Assembly: GCA_016792605.1 (NCBI GenBank)
Contig: JAEULC010000161.1
Location: 1-38,724 of the forward strand
DNA from: Rhodospirillales bacterium
GTDB taxonomy: Bacteria; Pseudomonadota; Alphaproteobacteria; JAEULC01
Direction: 5' to 3'
DNA: 38,724 nt
Part shown: positions 21,761 to 33,174 of the stretch, one piece after another
Layout of the letters: each line of letters starts with the position of its first letter
Position numbering within the stretch: the stretch's first letter is position 1
Translations under genes and position numbers: made by a program
Notes under the pieces: generated by a model
Database searches by the model: none
Told to the model about the DNA's origin: nothing
Seen by the model: only the letters and a program-made list of their open reading frames with translations

Positions 21761-23013
21761 CGGTCCGTGTCACGACGCTCGGCAACGGCCTGCGGGTCGC
21801 GACCGACTACATCCCGACGGTCGAATCCGCGACGGTCGGCGTATGGTGCGACGTCGGCACGCGCGACGAGCCGGCCGCGGTCAACGGCGTCGCCCATCTG
21901 CTCGAGCACATGGTATTCAAGGGCACGCGGCGGCGCAGTGCCACCGCCATCGCCGAGGAGATCGAGGCGGTCGGCGGCCACATGAACGCCTACACGGCGC
22001 GCGAGCAGACCGCCTACTACGCCCGGGTCCTGAAGGACGACGTGGCGCTGGCGGTCGACATGATCGCCGACATCCTGCAGCACTCGCTGTTCGATCCGGC
22101 CGAGCTCAAGCGCGAGCGCGCCGTGGTCCTGCAGGAGATCGGTCAGGCCAACGACACGCCGGACGACATCGTGTTCGACTATTTCCAGGCCGCGGCCTTC
22201 CCGAAGCAGGGCGTCGGCCGGCCGGTGCTGGGCAAGGCCTCGGTGGTGCGGCGGATGCAGCGCGACTCGGTGCGCGGCTTCCTCGCCGACCACTACGCGC
22301 CGAACCAGCTCGTGCTCGCCGCCGCCGGCAATATCGACCATGACAAGCTGGTGCGGCTCGCACGAAAGAAGTTCGACGCCCTGCCGAAGCCGTCGAAGCA
22401 GCGGCGCGACCCGGCGCGCTACCGCGGCGGCGAGCATCGCGAGAAGCGCGACCTCGACCAGATACACCTGGTGCTTGGCTTCGAGGGCGTCGGCAACCAC
22501 GACGTCGACTATTACCCGCTGCAGGTCATGTCGACGCTGCTCGGCGGCGGCATGTCCTCGCGCCTGTTCCAGGAGGTGCGCGAGAAGCGCGGCCTCGCCT
22601 ACAGCATCTACAGCTTCGCCGGACCCTTGCGCGACGGCGGCCTGTTCGGGATCTACGCCGGCACCGGCGACAGGCAGGTGACGGAGCTGCTGCCGCTGGT
22701 GTTCGACGAGGTGACCAAGGTCGCGACCAGGGTCACGGCGGAGGAGGTCGGCCGCGCCCGCGCCCAGCTCAAGGCCGGCACGCTCATGGCGCTGGAAAGC
22801 ACCTCGTCGCGCTGCGAGCAGCTGGCCCAGCAATTGCTGGTGTTCGGGCGGCCGATCCCGACGGCCGAGATCGTGCAGAAGATCGAGGAGGTCGACGGCA
22901 CGGCGGTGGTCAGGGTGATGCAGCGCCTGATCGCGACGCCCCTGACACTGACCGCGCTTGGGCCGATCAAGCATGTCGAGTCCTACGCCGCCGTGTCGGC
23001 CAGGGTGCAGTAG
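21757..23013 (+). CDS. M16 family zinc peptidase (mitochondrial-processing-peptidase-like)
   Basis: 418 residues. The inverted zinc motif HLLEH is at residues 47-51 (in VAHLLEHMVFKGT), with the distal Glu in ERAVVLQEIGQ near 125. The glycine-rich MSTLLGGGMSSRLFQEVREKRGLAYS segment near 250-275 marks the second M16 domain; here it reads LLGGGMSSRLFQ then REKRGLAYS. Alphaproteobacterial homologues are the closest bacterial relatives of the mitochondrial processing peptidase beta subunit. There is no signal peptide, so it is probably cytoplasmic and degrades peptides. It overlaps thrC by 4 bases and precedes the RimJ-like gene by 27. Confidence 0.94.
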   Translation: MTVRVTTLGNGLRVATDYIPTVESATVGVWCDVGTRDEPAAVNGVAHLLEHMVFKGTRRRSATAIAEEIEAVGGHMNAYTAREQTAYYARVLKDDVALAVDMIADILQHSLFDPAELKRERAVVLQEIGQANDTPDDIVFDYFQAAAFPKQGVGRPVLGKASVVRRMQRDSVRGFLADHYAPNQLVLAAAGNIDHDKLVRLARKKFDALPKPSKQRRDPARYRGGEHREKRDLDQIHLVLGFEGVGNHDVDYYPLQVMSTLLGGGMSSRLFQEVREKRGLAYSIYSFAGPLRDGGLFGIYAGTGDRQVTELLPLVFDEVTKVATRVTAEEVGRARAQLKAGTLMALESTSSRCEQLAQQLLVFGRPIPTAEIVQKIEEVDGTAVVRVMQRLIATPLTLTALGPIKHVESYAAVSARVQ

Positions 23014-23040
23014 AGGACGTGCGTTGACGGGGAGCGCGGA

Positions 23041-23658
23041 TTGAGCGGTTCGCTGGTTTTCTCCTCGCTGTGGCAGCGGGCCTTCGGCGATCCGCCGGCC
23101 ACGGCCGTCGCGATGGGCAAGCGGCTCTACCTGCGCCGTCCCCGCGCCGGCGATTTCGACCAGTGGTCCCAGCTCCGCGCGCAGAGCCGCAGCTTCCTGA
23201 CGCCCTGGGAACCGTCGTGGCCGCGCGACGCGCTCACCGTCGATTCCTTCCGCCGCCGCGTGCGCCGCGCCGCGCAGGAATGGCGCGAGGAGACCGGCTA
23301 CGGCTTCTTCCTGGTGCGCCTCGCCGACGACGCGCTGCTCGGCGGCATCACGCTCGGATCGGTCCGCCGCGGCGTGGCCCAGACCGCGACGCTCGGCTAC
23401 TGGCTGGGCGCGCCCTACGCCCGCCAGGGCCTGATGACCGAGGGGGTGCACTGCGTGCTGGGCTTCGCCTTCGAGCGCCTGGGCCTGCACCGGGTCGAGG
23501 CGGCCTGCCTGCCGCAGAACGCGGCCAGTCGCGGCCTGCTGCTGAAATGCGGCTTCCGCGAGGAAGGCTTGGCGCGCGAGTACCTCAAGATCAATGGCCG
23601 CTGGACCGACCACGTGCTGTTCGGGATTCTCGCGACCGACAACCGGCCGCGGGGCTGA
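23041..23658 (+). CDS. RimJ/RimL-type GNAT acetyltransferase
   Basis: 205 residues. GNAT features are LYLRRPRAGDFDQWSQLR at the N-terminus, SFLTPWEPSWP, the strand ATLGYWLGAPYARQGLMTEG with the acetyl-CoA loop, and LGLHRVEAACLPQNAASRGLLLKCGFREEG, which is the RimJ-type C-terminal signature (shown here in parts). Relatives acetylate the N-terminus of ribosomal protein S5. TTG at 23041 is chosen since GGGGAG lies six bases upstream and alphaproteobacterial relatives have a similar extension; ATG at 23113 is an alternative. The stop overlaps the xerD start as TGATG. Confidence 0.88.
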   Translation: MSGSLVFSSLWQRAFGDPPATAVAMGKRLYLRRPRAGDFDQWSQLRAQSRSFLTPWEPSWPRDALTVDSFRRRVRRAAQEWREETGYGFFLVRLADDALLGGITLGSVRRGVAQTATLGYWLGAPYARQGLMTEGVHCVLGFAFERLGLHRVEAACLPQNAASRGLLLKCGFREEGLAREYLKINGRWTDHVLFGILATDNRPRG

Positions 23659-24629
23659 TGCGCGGCAGGCCCGCCCAGCCGACCCTGCCGGTGCCCGCGG
23701 CGGCGGAAGTATTCCTAGAAATGATGGCCGCCGAGCGCGGCGCCGCCGACAACACCCTCGCCGCCTATCGCCGCGACCTGGCCGATGTCGAGGATTTCCT
23801 GAAGCGCCGCAAGGCAAGCCTCGCCCAGGCGTCGACCGAGGACCTGCGCGCCTACCTGAAGCGCCTGGACGGGCAGGGGATGGCGGCGCGCACGGCGGCC
23901 AGGCGCCTGTCGACGCTGCGCCAGTTCTACCGCTTCCGGCTCAGCGACGGACAGCGCCGCGACGATCCGACCGCGGCGCTGGACGGGCCGCGCCTCGGCC
24001 GCTCGCTGCCCAAGCCGCTGGACGAGGGCGACGTGACCCGGCTGATCGACGCGGCGGCGAGGCACGGGACGCCGGAAGGGCTGCGCCTGGCGGCGGCCCT
24101 GGAGCTGCTCTACGCGACCGGGATGCGCGTCTCCGAGCTGGTGGCCCTGCCGCTGGCGACCGTACTGCGCGATCCCCAGGCGATCCTGGTCCGCGGCAAG
24201 GGGAACAAGGAGCGCCTGGTGCCCCTGGGCGAGCCCGCTCGCCGGGCCGTCGCCGCCTACCGGGAGGTCCGCCAGCGCTTCCTGCCCGGGGCTGGCAAGG
24301 GCAAGGGGGCGAGGCGCAAGGAGTCGCCCTTCCTGTTCCCGTCCTCGGGCGCCCAGGGGCACCTGACCCGGCACCGGCTGGGCCAGCTCCTGAAGGACCT
24401 GGCGGTCCAGGCGGGGGTCGAACCGTCCAAGGTCAGCCCCCATGTCCTGCGCCACGCCTTCGCCACCCACCTGCTCGACCACGGAGCAGATTTACGCAGT
24501 GTTCAGAAGATGTTGGGCCATGCCGATATCGCCACCACGCAGATCTACACCCATGTGGTCAAGGAGCGGCTGGTGCGCACGGTGAAGGACCACCACCCCC
24601 TGGCCCGGGGCGGGCGAGGGCGCGGTTGA
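23658..24629 (+). CDS. xerD: Site-specific tyrosine recombinase XerD
   Basis: 323 residues. The N-terminal SAM-like core-binding domain spans about 15-100 (AAERGAADNTLAAYRRDL). The catalytic domain has R157 (TGMRVSEL), K181 (RGKGNKERLVP), H262 and R265 (PHVLRHAFATH), H288 (GHADIATTQ) and the nucleophile Y297 (IYTHV), so all catalytic residues are present. XerD with XerC resolves chromosome dimers at dif under FtsK control. The nearness to accA supports XerD over XerC. It is slightly long owing to a basic insert GAGKGKGARRKE near 211-222. ATG at 23658 overlaps the previous stop. I saw no dif-like site nearby. Confidence 0.92.
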   Translation: MRGRPAQPTLPVPAAAEVFLEMMAAERGAADNTLAAYRRDLADVEDFLKRRKASLAQASTEDLRAYLKRLDGQGMAARTAARRLSTLRQFYRFRLSDGQRRDDPTAALDGPRLGRSLPKPLDEGDVTRLIDAAARHGTPEGLRLAAALELLYATGMRVSELVALPLATVLRDPQAILVRGKGNKERLVPLGEPARRAVAAYREVRQRFLPGAGKGKGARRKESPFLFPSSGAQGHLTRHRLGQLLKDLAVQAGVEPSKVSPHVLRHAFATHLLDHGADLRSVQKMLGHADIATTQIYTHVVKERLVRTVKDHHPLARGGRGRG

Positions 24630-24653
24630 CTTCCCGGCCCGGCCGGCTAGTGT
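24626..24653 (+). promoter_or_regulatory. Candidate promoter for the malyl-CoA lyase/accA genes
   Basis: TTGACT (24626-24631) overlaps the xerD stop; TAGTGT (24648-24653) follows after 16 bases, within GCTAGTGT. It would give a leader of about 40 bases carrying the TTGCA-C-TGCAA palindrome near its start. Confidence 0.4.
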
Positions 24654-24664
24654 CGGCCGATCTA

Positions 24665-24675
24665 TTGCACTGCAA
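24665..24675 (+). promoter_or_regulatory. TTGCA-C-TGCAA palindrome upstream of the lyase gene
   Basis: A perfect 5+1+5 palindrome just downstream of the promoter candidate. TTGC/GCAA palindromes are typical of several acyl-CoA and central-carbon regulators in Alphaproteobacteria (for example the ScfR/PccR type), so a carbon-source repressor site is plausible. No regulator gene is adjacent. Confidence 0.35.
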
Positions 24676-24702
24676 CAACCAAGAATGCAGGCGGGGAGCC
24701 GG

Positions 24703-25686
24703 ATGAGCTTCACCAACGTCGAGCCGGTGCGCGCGCGGCTGAACCGCAGCGAGCTGGCCGTGCCCGGCAGCCGGACCGAGCTATTCGCCAAGGCCGCCAG
24801 GTCGGCCGCCGACGTCATCTTCCTCGACCTCGAGGACGCGGTGGCGCCGGACGACAAGCCGCAGGCACGCCGGAACATCGTCCAGGCGCTGAACGAGGTC
24901 GACTGGGGCGCCAAGACCGTCTCGGTCCGGATCAACGGGCTGGACACCCACTACATGTACCGCGACGTGGTCGAGGTGGTGGAGGATGGCGGCGGCCGGC
25001 TCGACCTGATCATGATACCCAAGGTCGGCACCGCGGCCGATGTCTATGCGCTCGACATGCTGGTGACGCAGATCGAGCAGGCCAAGGGCTGGACGCGCCG
25101 GATCGGCTTCGAGCTGATCATCGAGAGCGCGCTGGGCATGGCCAATGTCGACGCCATCGCCGCGGCCAGCAGGCGCAACGAGTCGCTGCATTTCGGCGTC
25201 GCCGACTACGCCGCCTCGACCAAGGCCAGCACCACCTCGATCGGCGGCGCCAACCCGAACTACGCCGTGCTGACCGACAAGGACGCCGACGGAAACCGCG
25301 CCGTGCATTGGGGCGACATGTGGCACTACGCCCTGTCGCGCATGGTCGTGGCCGCGCGCGCCCATGGCCTGCGGCCGGTCGACGGGCCGTTCGGCGATTT
25401 TTCCGACCCCGAGGGCTTCAAGGCGCAGGCGCGCCGCGCCGCCGTGCTGGGCTGCGAGGGCAAGTGGGCGATCCACCCGAGCCAGGTGGCGCTCGCCAAC
25501 GAGACCTTCAGCCCGTCGGCGGCAGAGGTCGAGAAGGCCAAGCGCATCCTGGCCGCCATGGCCACGGCCCAGAAGGAAGGCAAGGGCGCGGTCGCGCTCG
25601 ACGGCAAGCTGATCGACATCGCGTCGATCCGGCAAGCCGAGGTACTGGTCAAGAAAGCGGAGCAGATAGGCGCCCATGCCGGCTGA
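24703..25686 (+). CDS. mcl1: L-malyl-CoA/beta-methylmalyl-CoA lyase (Mcl1-like)
   Basis: 327 residues of the CitE/HpcH superfamily. It closely matches the Mcl1 pattern: [15 protein letters not shown], the metal-site region [66 protein letters not shown] and [15 protein letters not shown], then [15 protein letters not shown]. Mcl1 cleaves L-malyl-CoA to acetyl-CoA and glyoxylate and beta-methylmalyl-CoA to propionyl-CoA and glyoxylate, steps of the ethylmalonyl-CoA pathway. ATG at 24703 follows GGGGAG; an in-frame ATG six codons earlier is less well placed. It overlaps accA by 11 bases, so carboxylase supply is translationally coupled to it. Confidence 0.92.
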   Translation: MSFTNVEPVRARLNRSELAVPGSRTELFAKAARSAADVIFLDLEDAVAPDDKPQARRNIVQALNEVDWGAKTVSVRINGLDTHYMYRDVVEVVEDGGGRLDLIMIPKVGTAADVYALDMLVTQIEQAKGWTRRIGFELIIESALGMANVDAIAAASRRNESLHFGVADYAASTKASTTSIGGANPNYAVLTDKDADGNRAVHWGDMWHYALSRMVVAARAHGLRPVDGPFGDFSDPEGFKAQARRAAVLGCEGKWAIHPSQVALANETFSPSAAEVEKAKRILAAMATAQKEGKGAVALDGKLIDIASIRQAEVLVKKAEQIGAHAG

Positions 25687-26677
25687 CACGCAAGCCCAAC
25701 AAGAACAACCGCGCCGGCCTGCCCGGCACTTCCTGGACTTCGAGAAACCGATTGCCGAGCTGGAAGGCAAGATCGAGGAGCTGCGCCATCTGTCCAAGAC
25801 CGGCGACGTGTCGATCGCCGACGAGGTCTCGAAGCTGCAGGCCAAGGTCGAGCGCCAGATCCGCCAGGCCTACGCCAAGCTGACGGCGTGGCAGAAGGTA
25901 CAGGTCGCGCGGCACCCCGAGCGGCCGCACGGCATCGACTATGTGCAGGGCCTGGTAGAGGAGTTCACGCCGCTTGCCGGCGATCGCGCCTTCGGCGAGG
26001 ACGCGGCGATCGTCAGCGGCATCGGCCGATTCCGCGGCCGTTCGGTCATGGTGCTGGCGAACGAGAAGGGGGCCACGACCGAGGAGCGCGTTAAGCGCAA
26101 TTTCGGCATGGCGCGGCCCGAGGGCTACCGCAAGGCCAGGCGCCTGATGGAGCTGGCCGAGCGCTTCAAGCTGCCGATCGTGACGCTGGTCGACACGCCG
26201 GGCGCCTACCCGGGCATCGAGGCCGAGGCGCGCGGCCAGGCCGAGGCGATCGCGCGGTCGATCGAGACCTGCCTCGACGTGCGCGTTCCCTTCGTCAGCG
26301 TGGTGATCGGCGAGGGCGGCTCGGGCGGGGCCATCGCGCTGGCCGCCGCTGATCGCGTGCTGATGCTGGAGCACTCGATCTACTCGGTGATCTCGCCCGA
26401 GGGCTGCGCCTCGATCCTGTGGCGCAGCGCCGAGAAGGCGAAGGAGGCGGCCGAGGCCCTGAAGATGACGGCGCAGGACTTGCTGCGCCTCGGCGTGATC
26501 GACGGCATCGTGCGCGAGCCCCTGGGCGGCGCCCATCGCGACAAGGGCGCGATGGTGGCGGAGGTCGGCGACGCGATCGACGACGCGCTGCGCGAGCTGG
26601 TAAGCGTCGAGGGCGGCACGCTGCGCCAGCGCCGCCGCGAGCGCTTCCTGGCCATGGGACGGCAGGGGATCAACTAG
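25676..26677 (+). CDS. accA: Acetyl-CoA carboxylase carboxyltransferase subunit alpha
   Basis: 333 residues, about 15 more than usual because of an N-terminal extension ([17 protein letters not shown]) before the conserved [19 protein letters not shown]. Other landmarks are [63 protein letters not shown] and [12 protein letters not shown]. With AccD it transfers the carboxyl group from biotin to acetyl-CoA in the cytoplasm, the first step of fatty acid synthesis. ATG at 25676 overlaps the lyase gene; starting at a later codon would restore normal length, but no later ATG precedes the conserved block. Confidence 0.96.
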   Translation: MPADTQAQQEQPRRPARHFLDFEKPIAELEGKIEELRHLSKTGDVSIADEVSKLQAKVERQIRQAYAKLTAWQKVQVARHPERPHGIDYVQGLVEEFTPLAGDRAFGEDAAIVSGIGRFRGRSVMVLANEKGATTEERVKRNFGMARPEGYRKARRLMELAERFKLPIVTLVDTPGAYPGIEAEARGQAEAIARSIETCLDVRVPFVSVVIGEGGSGGAIALAAADRVLMLEHSIYSVISPEGCASILWRSAEKAKEAAEALKMTAQDLLRLGVIDGIVREPLGGAHRDKGAMVAEVGDAIDDALRELVSVEGGTLRQRRRERFLAMGRQGIN

Positions 26678-26812
26678 CCAACATCGCGGCGTTCGGGGAC
26701 GGCGCGATGACGGTCTTGTTGCGCCAGCATTATTTTGTCGGCCACGCCGAACTGACATACATCGCGTGGTAGGGCTCGCTCGCCGAAGACACTAGGCGAG
26801 GTTCAGCTCCCT

Positions 26813-28030
26813 ATGACCCATCGTATGATCGCCGAGGCGGTCGAGTCCCAGTCGCCCGCGAGCATCGACGGCGTGCGCCAGCGTGCCTTCTCCTTCTGGT
26901 TCCGTCGGCTCGTCTACACCCAGATCTGGGAAGACCCGCGCGCCGACCTGTTGGCCATGGAATGCAGCCCGACGACGCGGATCGTCACCATCGCGTCCGG
27001 CGGCTGCAATGCGCTCAACTACCTGGTCGCCAATCCGGCCTCGGTCGACGCGGTCGACATCAACCCGGCGCAGATCGCGCTCACCCGGCTGAAGCTGGCC
27101 GCGGTGAAGCGCCTGCCGGATCACGATGCGCTGTTCCGCTTTCTCGGCCGCGCCGACGCGACGGGCAACGCGATCCTCTACAACGCCTTCATCCGATCCG
27201 GCCTCGACGCCGAGACACGCGACTACTGGGAAAGGGCGCTGCCCTGGCGCAAGCCGCGCATCGCCGCCTTCACCGAGGGCTTCTACCGCCACGGCCTGCT
27301 CGGCCGCTTCATCGGCTTCGCGCACTGGCTGGGGCGGCTCGCCGGCGGCGATCCGAAGCCCCTGCTCGCCGCCAGGACGCTCGGCGAGCAGCAGCGCCTG
27401 TTCGACCGCCACATCGCGCCGGCCTTCGACCACCCACTGTTCAAGCTGGGCTGCGCCATGCCCAGCGTGTTCTACAGCCTGGGCATCCCGCCGCAGCAGT
27501 TCGAAGCGATGAAGGAGGACGCGGGGCCGGGCGGCGCGATGGCGGCGCTGATCCGCGAGCGCGTCCGGCGGCTGGCCTGCGACTTCCCGCTGCAGGACAA
27601 CTACTTCGCCTGGCAGGCCTTCGCCCGGCGCTATCCCGGCGACCCCATGGGCGCGGTGCCCGACTACCTGAAGCCCGCCCATTTCCGCACCATGCGCGAC
27701 GGCGCCGACAAGATCCGGGTGCACTTCTCGTCGATGACCGATTTCCTGGCGGCCAAGCCCGACCAGAGCCTCGACCGCTACCTGCTGCTCGATTCGCAGG
27801 ACTGGATGACCGGCGGCCAGCGCGACGCGCTGTGGACCGAGATCGACCGCACGGCGTCGCCGGGCGCGCGGGTCGTTTTCCGCACCGCCGGCCAGGAATC
27901 GCCGCTGGAACGCGGGTTGCGGTTGGACGCGCTTAAGCACTGGAAGCGCGACGCGCTGCTCTCCGCCGCGGCGTTCCGGCGGGATCGCTCGGCGATCTAC
28001 GGCGGTCTGCACGTCTACATCAAGGCGTAG
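26813..28030 (+). CDS. btaA: BtaA-like S-adenosylmethionine:diacylglycerol 3-amino-3-carboxypropyltransferase (DUF3419)
   Basis: 405 residues. The DUF3419/BtaA signature RRLVYTQIWEDPRADL is near residues 32-47, followed by a SAM-fold strand IVTIASGGCNALNYL and VDAVDINPAQIALTRLK. Later blocks include ALPWRKPRIAAFTEGFYRHG (shown in part), FFYSLGIPP-like VFYSLGIPPQQF and LLLDSQDWM. BtaA moves the aminocarboxypropyl group of SAM onto diacylglycerol to make diacylglyceryl-homoserine at the membrane. BtaB, which trimethylates it to the betaine lipid DGTS, begins 3 bases after the stop. ATG at 26813 is used; GAGG lies about 12 bases upstream. Expression is usually induced by phosphate starvation, but no convincing Pho box is seen upstream. 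Confidence 0.93.
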   Translation: MTHRMIAEAVESQSPASIDGVRQRAFSFWFRRLVYTQIWEDPRADLLAMECSPTTRIVTIASGGCNALNYLVANPASVDAVDINPAQIALTRLKLAAVKRLPDHDALFRFLGRADATGNAILYNAFIRSGLDAETRDYWERALPWRKPRIAAFTEGFYRHGLLGRFIGFAHWLGRLAGGDPKPLLAARTLGEQQRLFDRHIAPAFDHPLFKLGCAMPSVFYSLGIPPQQFEAMKEDAGPGGAMAALIRERVRRLACDFPLQDNYFAWQAFARRYPGDPMGAVPDYLKPAHFRTMRDGADKIRVHFSSMTDFLAAKPDQSLDRYLLLDSQDWMTGGQRDALWTEIDRTASPGARVVFRTAGQESPLERGLRLDALKHWKRDALLSAAAFRRDRSAIYGGLHVYIKA

Positions 28031-28033
28031 GCG

Positions 28034-28690
28034 ATGAGCGCCGTGGACGCCACGCTGCGCATGGACCGGATCTACCGGCGCCAGCGGCATTTCTACGACC
28101 TGACGCGCAAGTACTTCCTGTTTGGCCGCGACGCGCTGATCGACCGCCTGGAGCCGCCCTCGGGCGCGCTGGTGTGCGAGGTCGGCTGCGGCACGGCGCG
28201 CAACCTGGTACGGATCGCGCGCCGCTATCCCTGGGCCAGGCTCTACGGTCTCGACGCCTCGGGCGAGATGCTGAAGACCGCCGAGGCGAAGGCGGCGCGG
28301 GCCGGCCTCGCCAACCGCATTGCGCTGCGCCAGGGCCTGGCCGAGCAGCTCGACGCGCGGGCGATGTTCGGCGTGGCGCGCGGCTTTGACGTCGTGGTGC
28401 TGTCCTACGTCCTGTCGATGGTGCCGGACTGGTCGGGCGCGCTGAAGGCGGCATTGGCGGCCGTGCGGCCCGGCGGGGCGGTGGAGATCGTCGACTTCGG
28501 CGATATCGGGCGGCTGCCGGCGGGGCTGGGCCGGCCGCTCGGCGCCTGGCTGCAGAAGTTCGAGGTAACGCCCCGGCCCGAGGTCCCGGGCATGCTGCGG
28601 GCCTTCGAGCGCGCCGGGCGGGGGCGGGCGGAGCTGCGGGACGTTCTCGGCGACTACGCTTTTCTTGCGCGGTTCGTTCGGGCAGATTGA
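28034..28690 (+). CDS. btaB: BtaB-like methyltransferase for betaine lipid synthesis
   Basis: 218 residues. Class I methyltransferase with motif I LVCEVGCGTARNL near residues 47-59, motif II YGLDASGEMLKTAE, and VVVLSYVLSMVPDW. The N-terminal MDRIYRRQRHFYDLTRKYFLFGRD is characteristic of BtaB. It adds three methyl groups to the homoserine nitrogen of the BtaA product, giving DGTS. Coupled tightly to btaA (3-base gap). The UPF0114 gene follows after 48 bases. Confidence 0.93.
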   Translation: MSAVDATLRMDRIYRRQRHFYDLTRKYFLFGRDALIDRLEPPSGALVCEVGCGTARNLVRIARRYPWARLYGLDASGEMLKTAEAKAARAGLANRIALRQGLAEQLDARAMFGVARGFDVVVLSYVLSMVPDWSGALKAALAAVRPGGAVEIVDFGDIGRLPAGLGRPLGAWLQKFEVTPRPEVPGMLRAFERAGRGRAELRDVLGDYAFLARFVRAD

Positions 28691-28738
28691 GGGGCGCCGG
28701 ACGGCCTCCGCCGTCCATCCGTTGAGGGTGCGCTCCCC

Positions 28739-29242
28739 ATGATCGAACGCGTCGTCGAATGGCTCGTCTTCACCAGCCGCTGGCTCCTGGTGCCGCTCTA
28801 TCTCGGGCTGGCCATGCTGCTGCCGGTGTTCGTGATCAAGTTTTTCGAGGAATTCTGGCATATCGCCGTTTCGGTCTTGCGGGCCGGCGAGGCCGATTTC
28901 GTGCTGGCCGCGCTGGCGCTGATCGACCTGGTGCTGGTCGCGAACCTGCTGGTGATGATCGTGATCAGCGGCTACGAGACCTTCGTGTCCAAGATCGACG
29001 CCGTCGACGACAAGAACAAGCCGAGCTGGCTCGGCAAGCTCGATGCCGGGACGCTCAAGATCAAGGTCGCGGCGTCGATCGTCGCGATCTCCTCGATCCA
29101 CCTGCTGCGCGCATTCATGAACATCAACAGCTATACCAACGACAAGGTGATGTGGCTGGTCATCATCCACATCGCCTTCGTCATCTCGGCGCTGCTGCTT
29201 GCCTATGTCGACAAGATCGCCTTCAAGGAGAAGGGGCGCTGA
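28739..29242 (+). CDS. UPF0114 (YqhA-like) membrane protein
   Basis: 167 residues with four hydrophobic segments: WLLVPLYLGLAMLLPVFVI (about 15-33), ALALIDLVLVANLLVMIVI (about 60-78), IKVAASIVAISSIHLLRAF (about 105-125) and VMWLVIIHIAFVISALLLAY (about 136-156). The RWLLVPLYLGL opening and SGYETFVSK loop identify the UPF0114/TIGR00645 family, whose function is unknown. The gene converges with secA; a hairpin covers its stop codon. It follows btaB and could be co-transcribed, but no link to lipid synthesis is known. Confidence 0.92.
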   Translation: MIERVVEWLVFTSRWLLVPLYLGLAMLLPVFVIKFFEEFWHIAVSVLRAGEADFVLAALALIDLVLVANLLVMIVISGYETFVSKIDAVDDKNKPSWLGKLDAGTLKIKVAASIVAISSIHLLRAFMNINSYTNDKVMWLVIIHIAFVISALLLAYVDKIAFKEKGR

Positions 29243-29251
29243 CGGCCCCTT
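29231..29251. terminator. Possible bidirectional stem-loop between UPF0114 gene and secA
   Basis: AAGGGGC (29231-29237) and GCCCCTT (29245-29251) pair perfectly around a 7-base loop and include the UPF0114 stop. The two genes end 17 bases apart. Tails are T-poor on the plus side and CTTCTCCTT on the minus side, so termination would be moderate. Confidence 0.4.
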
Positions 29252-29259
29252 CGGCGGTC

Positions 29260-32028
<2,769 letters not shown>

Positions 32029-32076
32029 TAATGTCCTCGACAATAAGCGGGGGTCCGGGCGTGCTTGCCCACACGC

Positions 32077-32105
32077 TAGATAGGGGCTGGGACCGGCCCT
32101 GTCAA
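32077..32105 (-). promoter_or_regulatory. secA promoter
   Basis: On the minus strand, a perfect TTGACA (32105-32100), 17-base spacer and TATCTA (32082-32077) lie about 50 bases upstream of the secA start. Best -35 in this intergenic region. Confidence 0.6.
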
Positions 32106-32246
32106 CGAGGCCCCGGCGACTTCCCGCATGGCGGCTAACCCCCGGGCCGGGGCTGGCGAATCCCAGCCGGTATGCTATGGATCAGCCCCAGAAACCCGCC
32201 TGCCGGGTACGCCCACAACCATACTGGACCAAAGGGAGCGCGTCGG

Positions 32247-33155
32247 ATGCGCAATTCGTCACTTCGGGCCGCCCACCTGGCTGCCGCTATGGGCCTGGGC
32301 GCGGCCCTGCTCGGCGCGCTGTCCGCCCCGGGCTTCGCCCAGACCGCGGCGCCCGCCCAGGCTGCGACCGCCAAGCCGGCCGACAGCAAGGACCAGATCC
32401 TGGCGACGGTAAACGGCCAGCCGATCTACATTTCCGAGGTCACGGACGAGATCCAGAACCTGCCCGAGCAGTATCGCGGCATGCCGGCCGACCGGCTGAT
32501 GCCGCTGATGCTGAACCAGCTCATCACCAATAAGCTGCTGCTGGCCGAGGGCAACCGCCAGAAGCTCGGCGACACCGACGACGTGAAGAAGCGGGTCGAC
32601 CGCTACCGCGAGCGCGCCGTCCAGCAGGTTCTGCTGCAGCAGGTCGTGGCCAAGTCGGTCAACGACCAGGCGTTGCAGGAGCTCTACAAGAAGTACGTCG
32701 CCGAGAATCCAGCCAAGGAAGAGGTCAGCGCCCGTCACATTCTGGTGAACAGCGAGGCCGAGGGCACCGCCATCATCGCCCAGATCAAGGGCGGCGCGGA
32801 CTTCGCCACGCTGGCGAAGCAGAAGTCGAAGGACCCGGCGGCGCAGAACGGCGGCGACCTGGGGTTCTTCTCGAAGGAGGACATGGTGAAGGAGTTCGCC
32901 GACGCCGCCTTCGCGATGAAGAGCGGCGAGGTATCGGCGAAGCCGGTCAAGACCCAGTTCGGCTTCCACGTCATCAAGGTCGAGGACCGCCGCACCGCCA
33001 ACCCGGTCAGCTTCGACGAGGCCAAGGAAGACCTGCAGTCGCAGCTTTCGCAGCAGGCGGTCAGCCAGTACATCGAGGGCCTGCGCGCCGGCGCCAAGGT
33101 CGAGCGCTTCGGCCCCGATGGCAAGCCCCTCGTCGAGGAACCGAAGAAGCCCTGA
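32247..33155 (+). CDS. Parvulin-type peptidyl-prolyl cis-trans isomerase (periplasmic)
   Basis: 302 residues. A Sec signal peptide spans about residues 1-31 (ending APGFAQ). A SurA-N-like chaperone part follows ([37 protein letters not shown]). The parvulin domain is at about 165-255: [45 protein letters not shown] and [11 protein letters not shown]. Such proteins help outer-membrane and periplasmic proteins fold after Sec export, which fits the position next to secA. An in-frame start at 32172 exists, but ATG 32247 has AAAGGGAG upstream and begins the signal peptide properly. ArgJ follows after 19 bases. Confidence 0.92.
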   Translation: MRNSSLRAAHLAAAMGLGAALLGALSAPGFAQTAAPAQAATAKPADSKDQILATVNGQPIYISEVTDEIQNLPEQYRGMPADRLMPLMLNQLITNKLLLAEGNRQKLGDTDDVKKRVDRYRERAVQQVLLQQVVAKSVNDQALQELYKKYVAENPAKEEVSARHILVNSEAEGTAIIAQIKGGADFATLAKQKSKDPAAQNGGDLGFFSKEDMVKEFADAAFAMKSGEVSAKPVKTQFGFHVIKVEDRRTANPVSFDEAKEDLQSQLSQQAVSQYIEGLRAGAKVERFGPDGKPLVEEPKKP

Positions 33156-33174
33156 GCCCGAGAGTAGAGACACC

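Noticed and set aside
24630-24702. dif recombination site next to xerD
   Set aside because: No 28-base site with XerC/XerD-like arms and AT-rich centre was visible here.
26711-26770. Pho box upstream of btaA
   Set aside because: Only isolated half-site-like CTGACAT and ATGACGG; the second half at the required 4-base spacing is missing on either strand.
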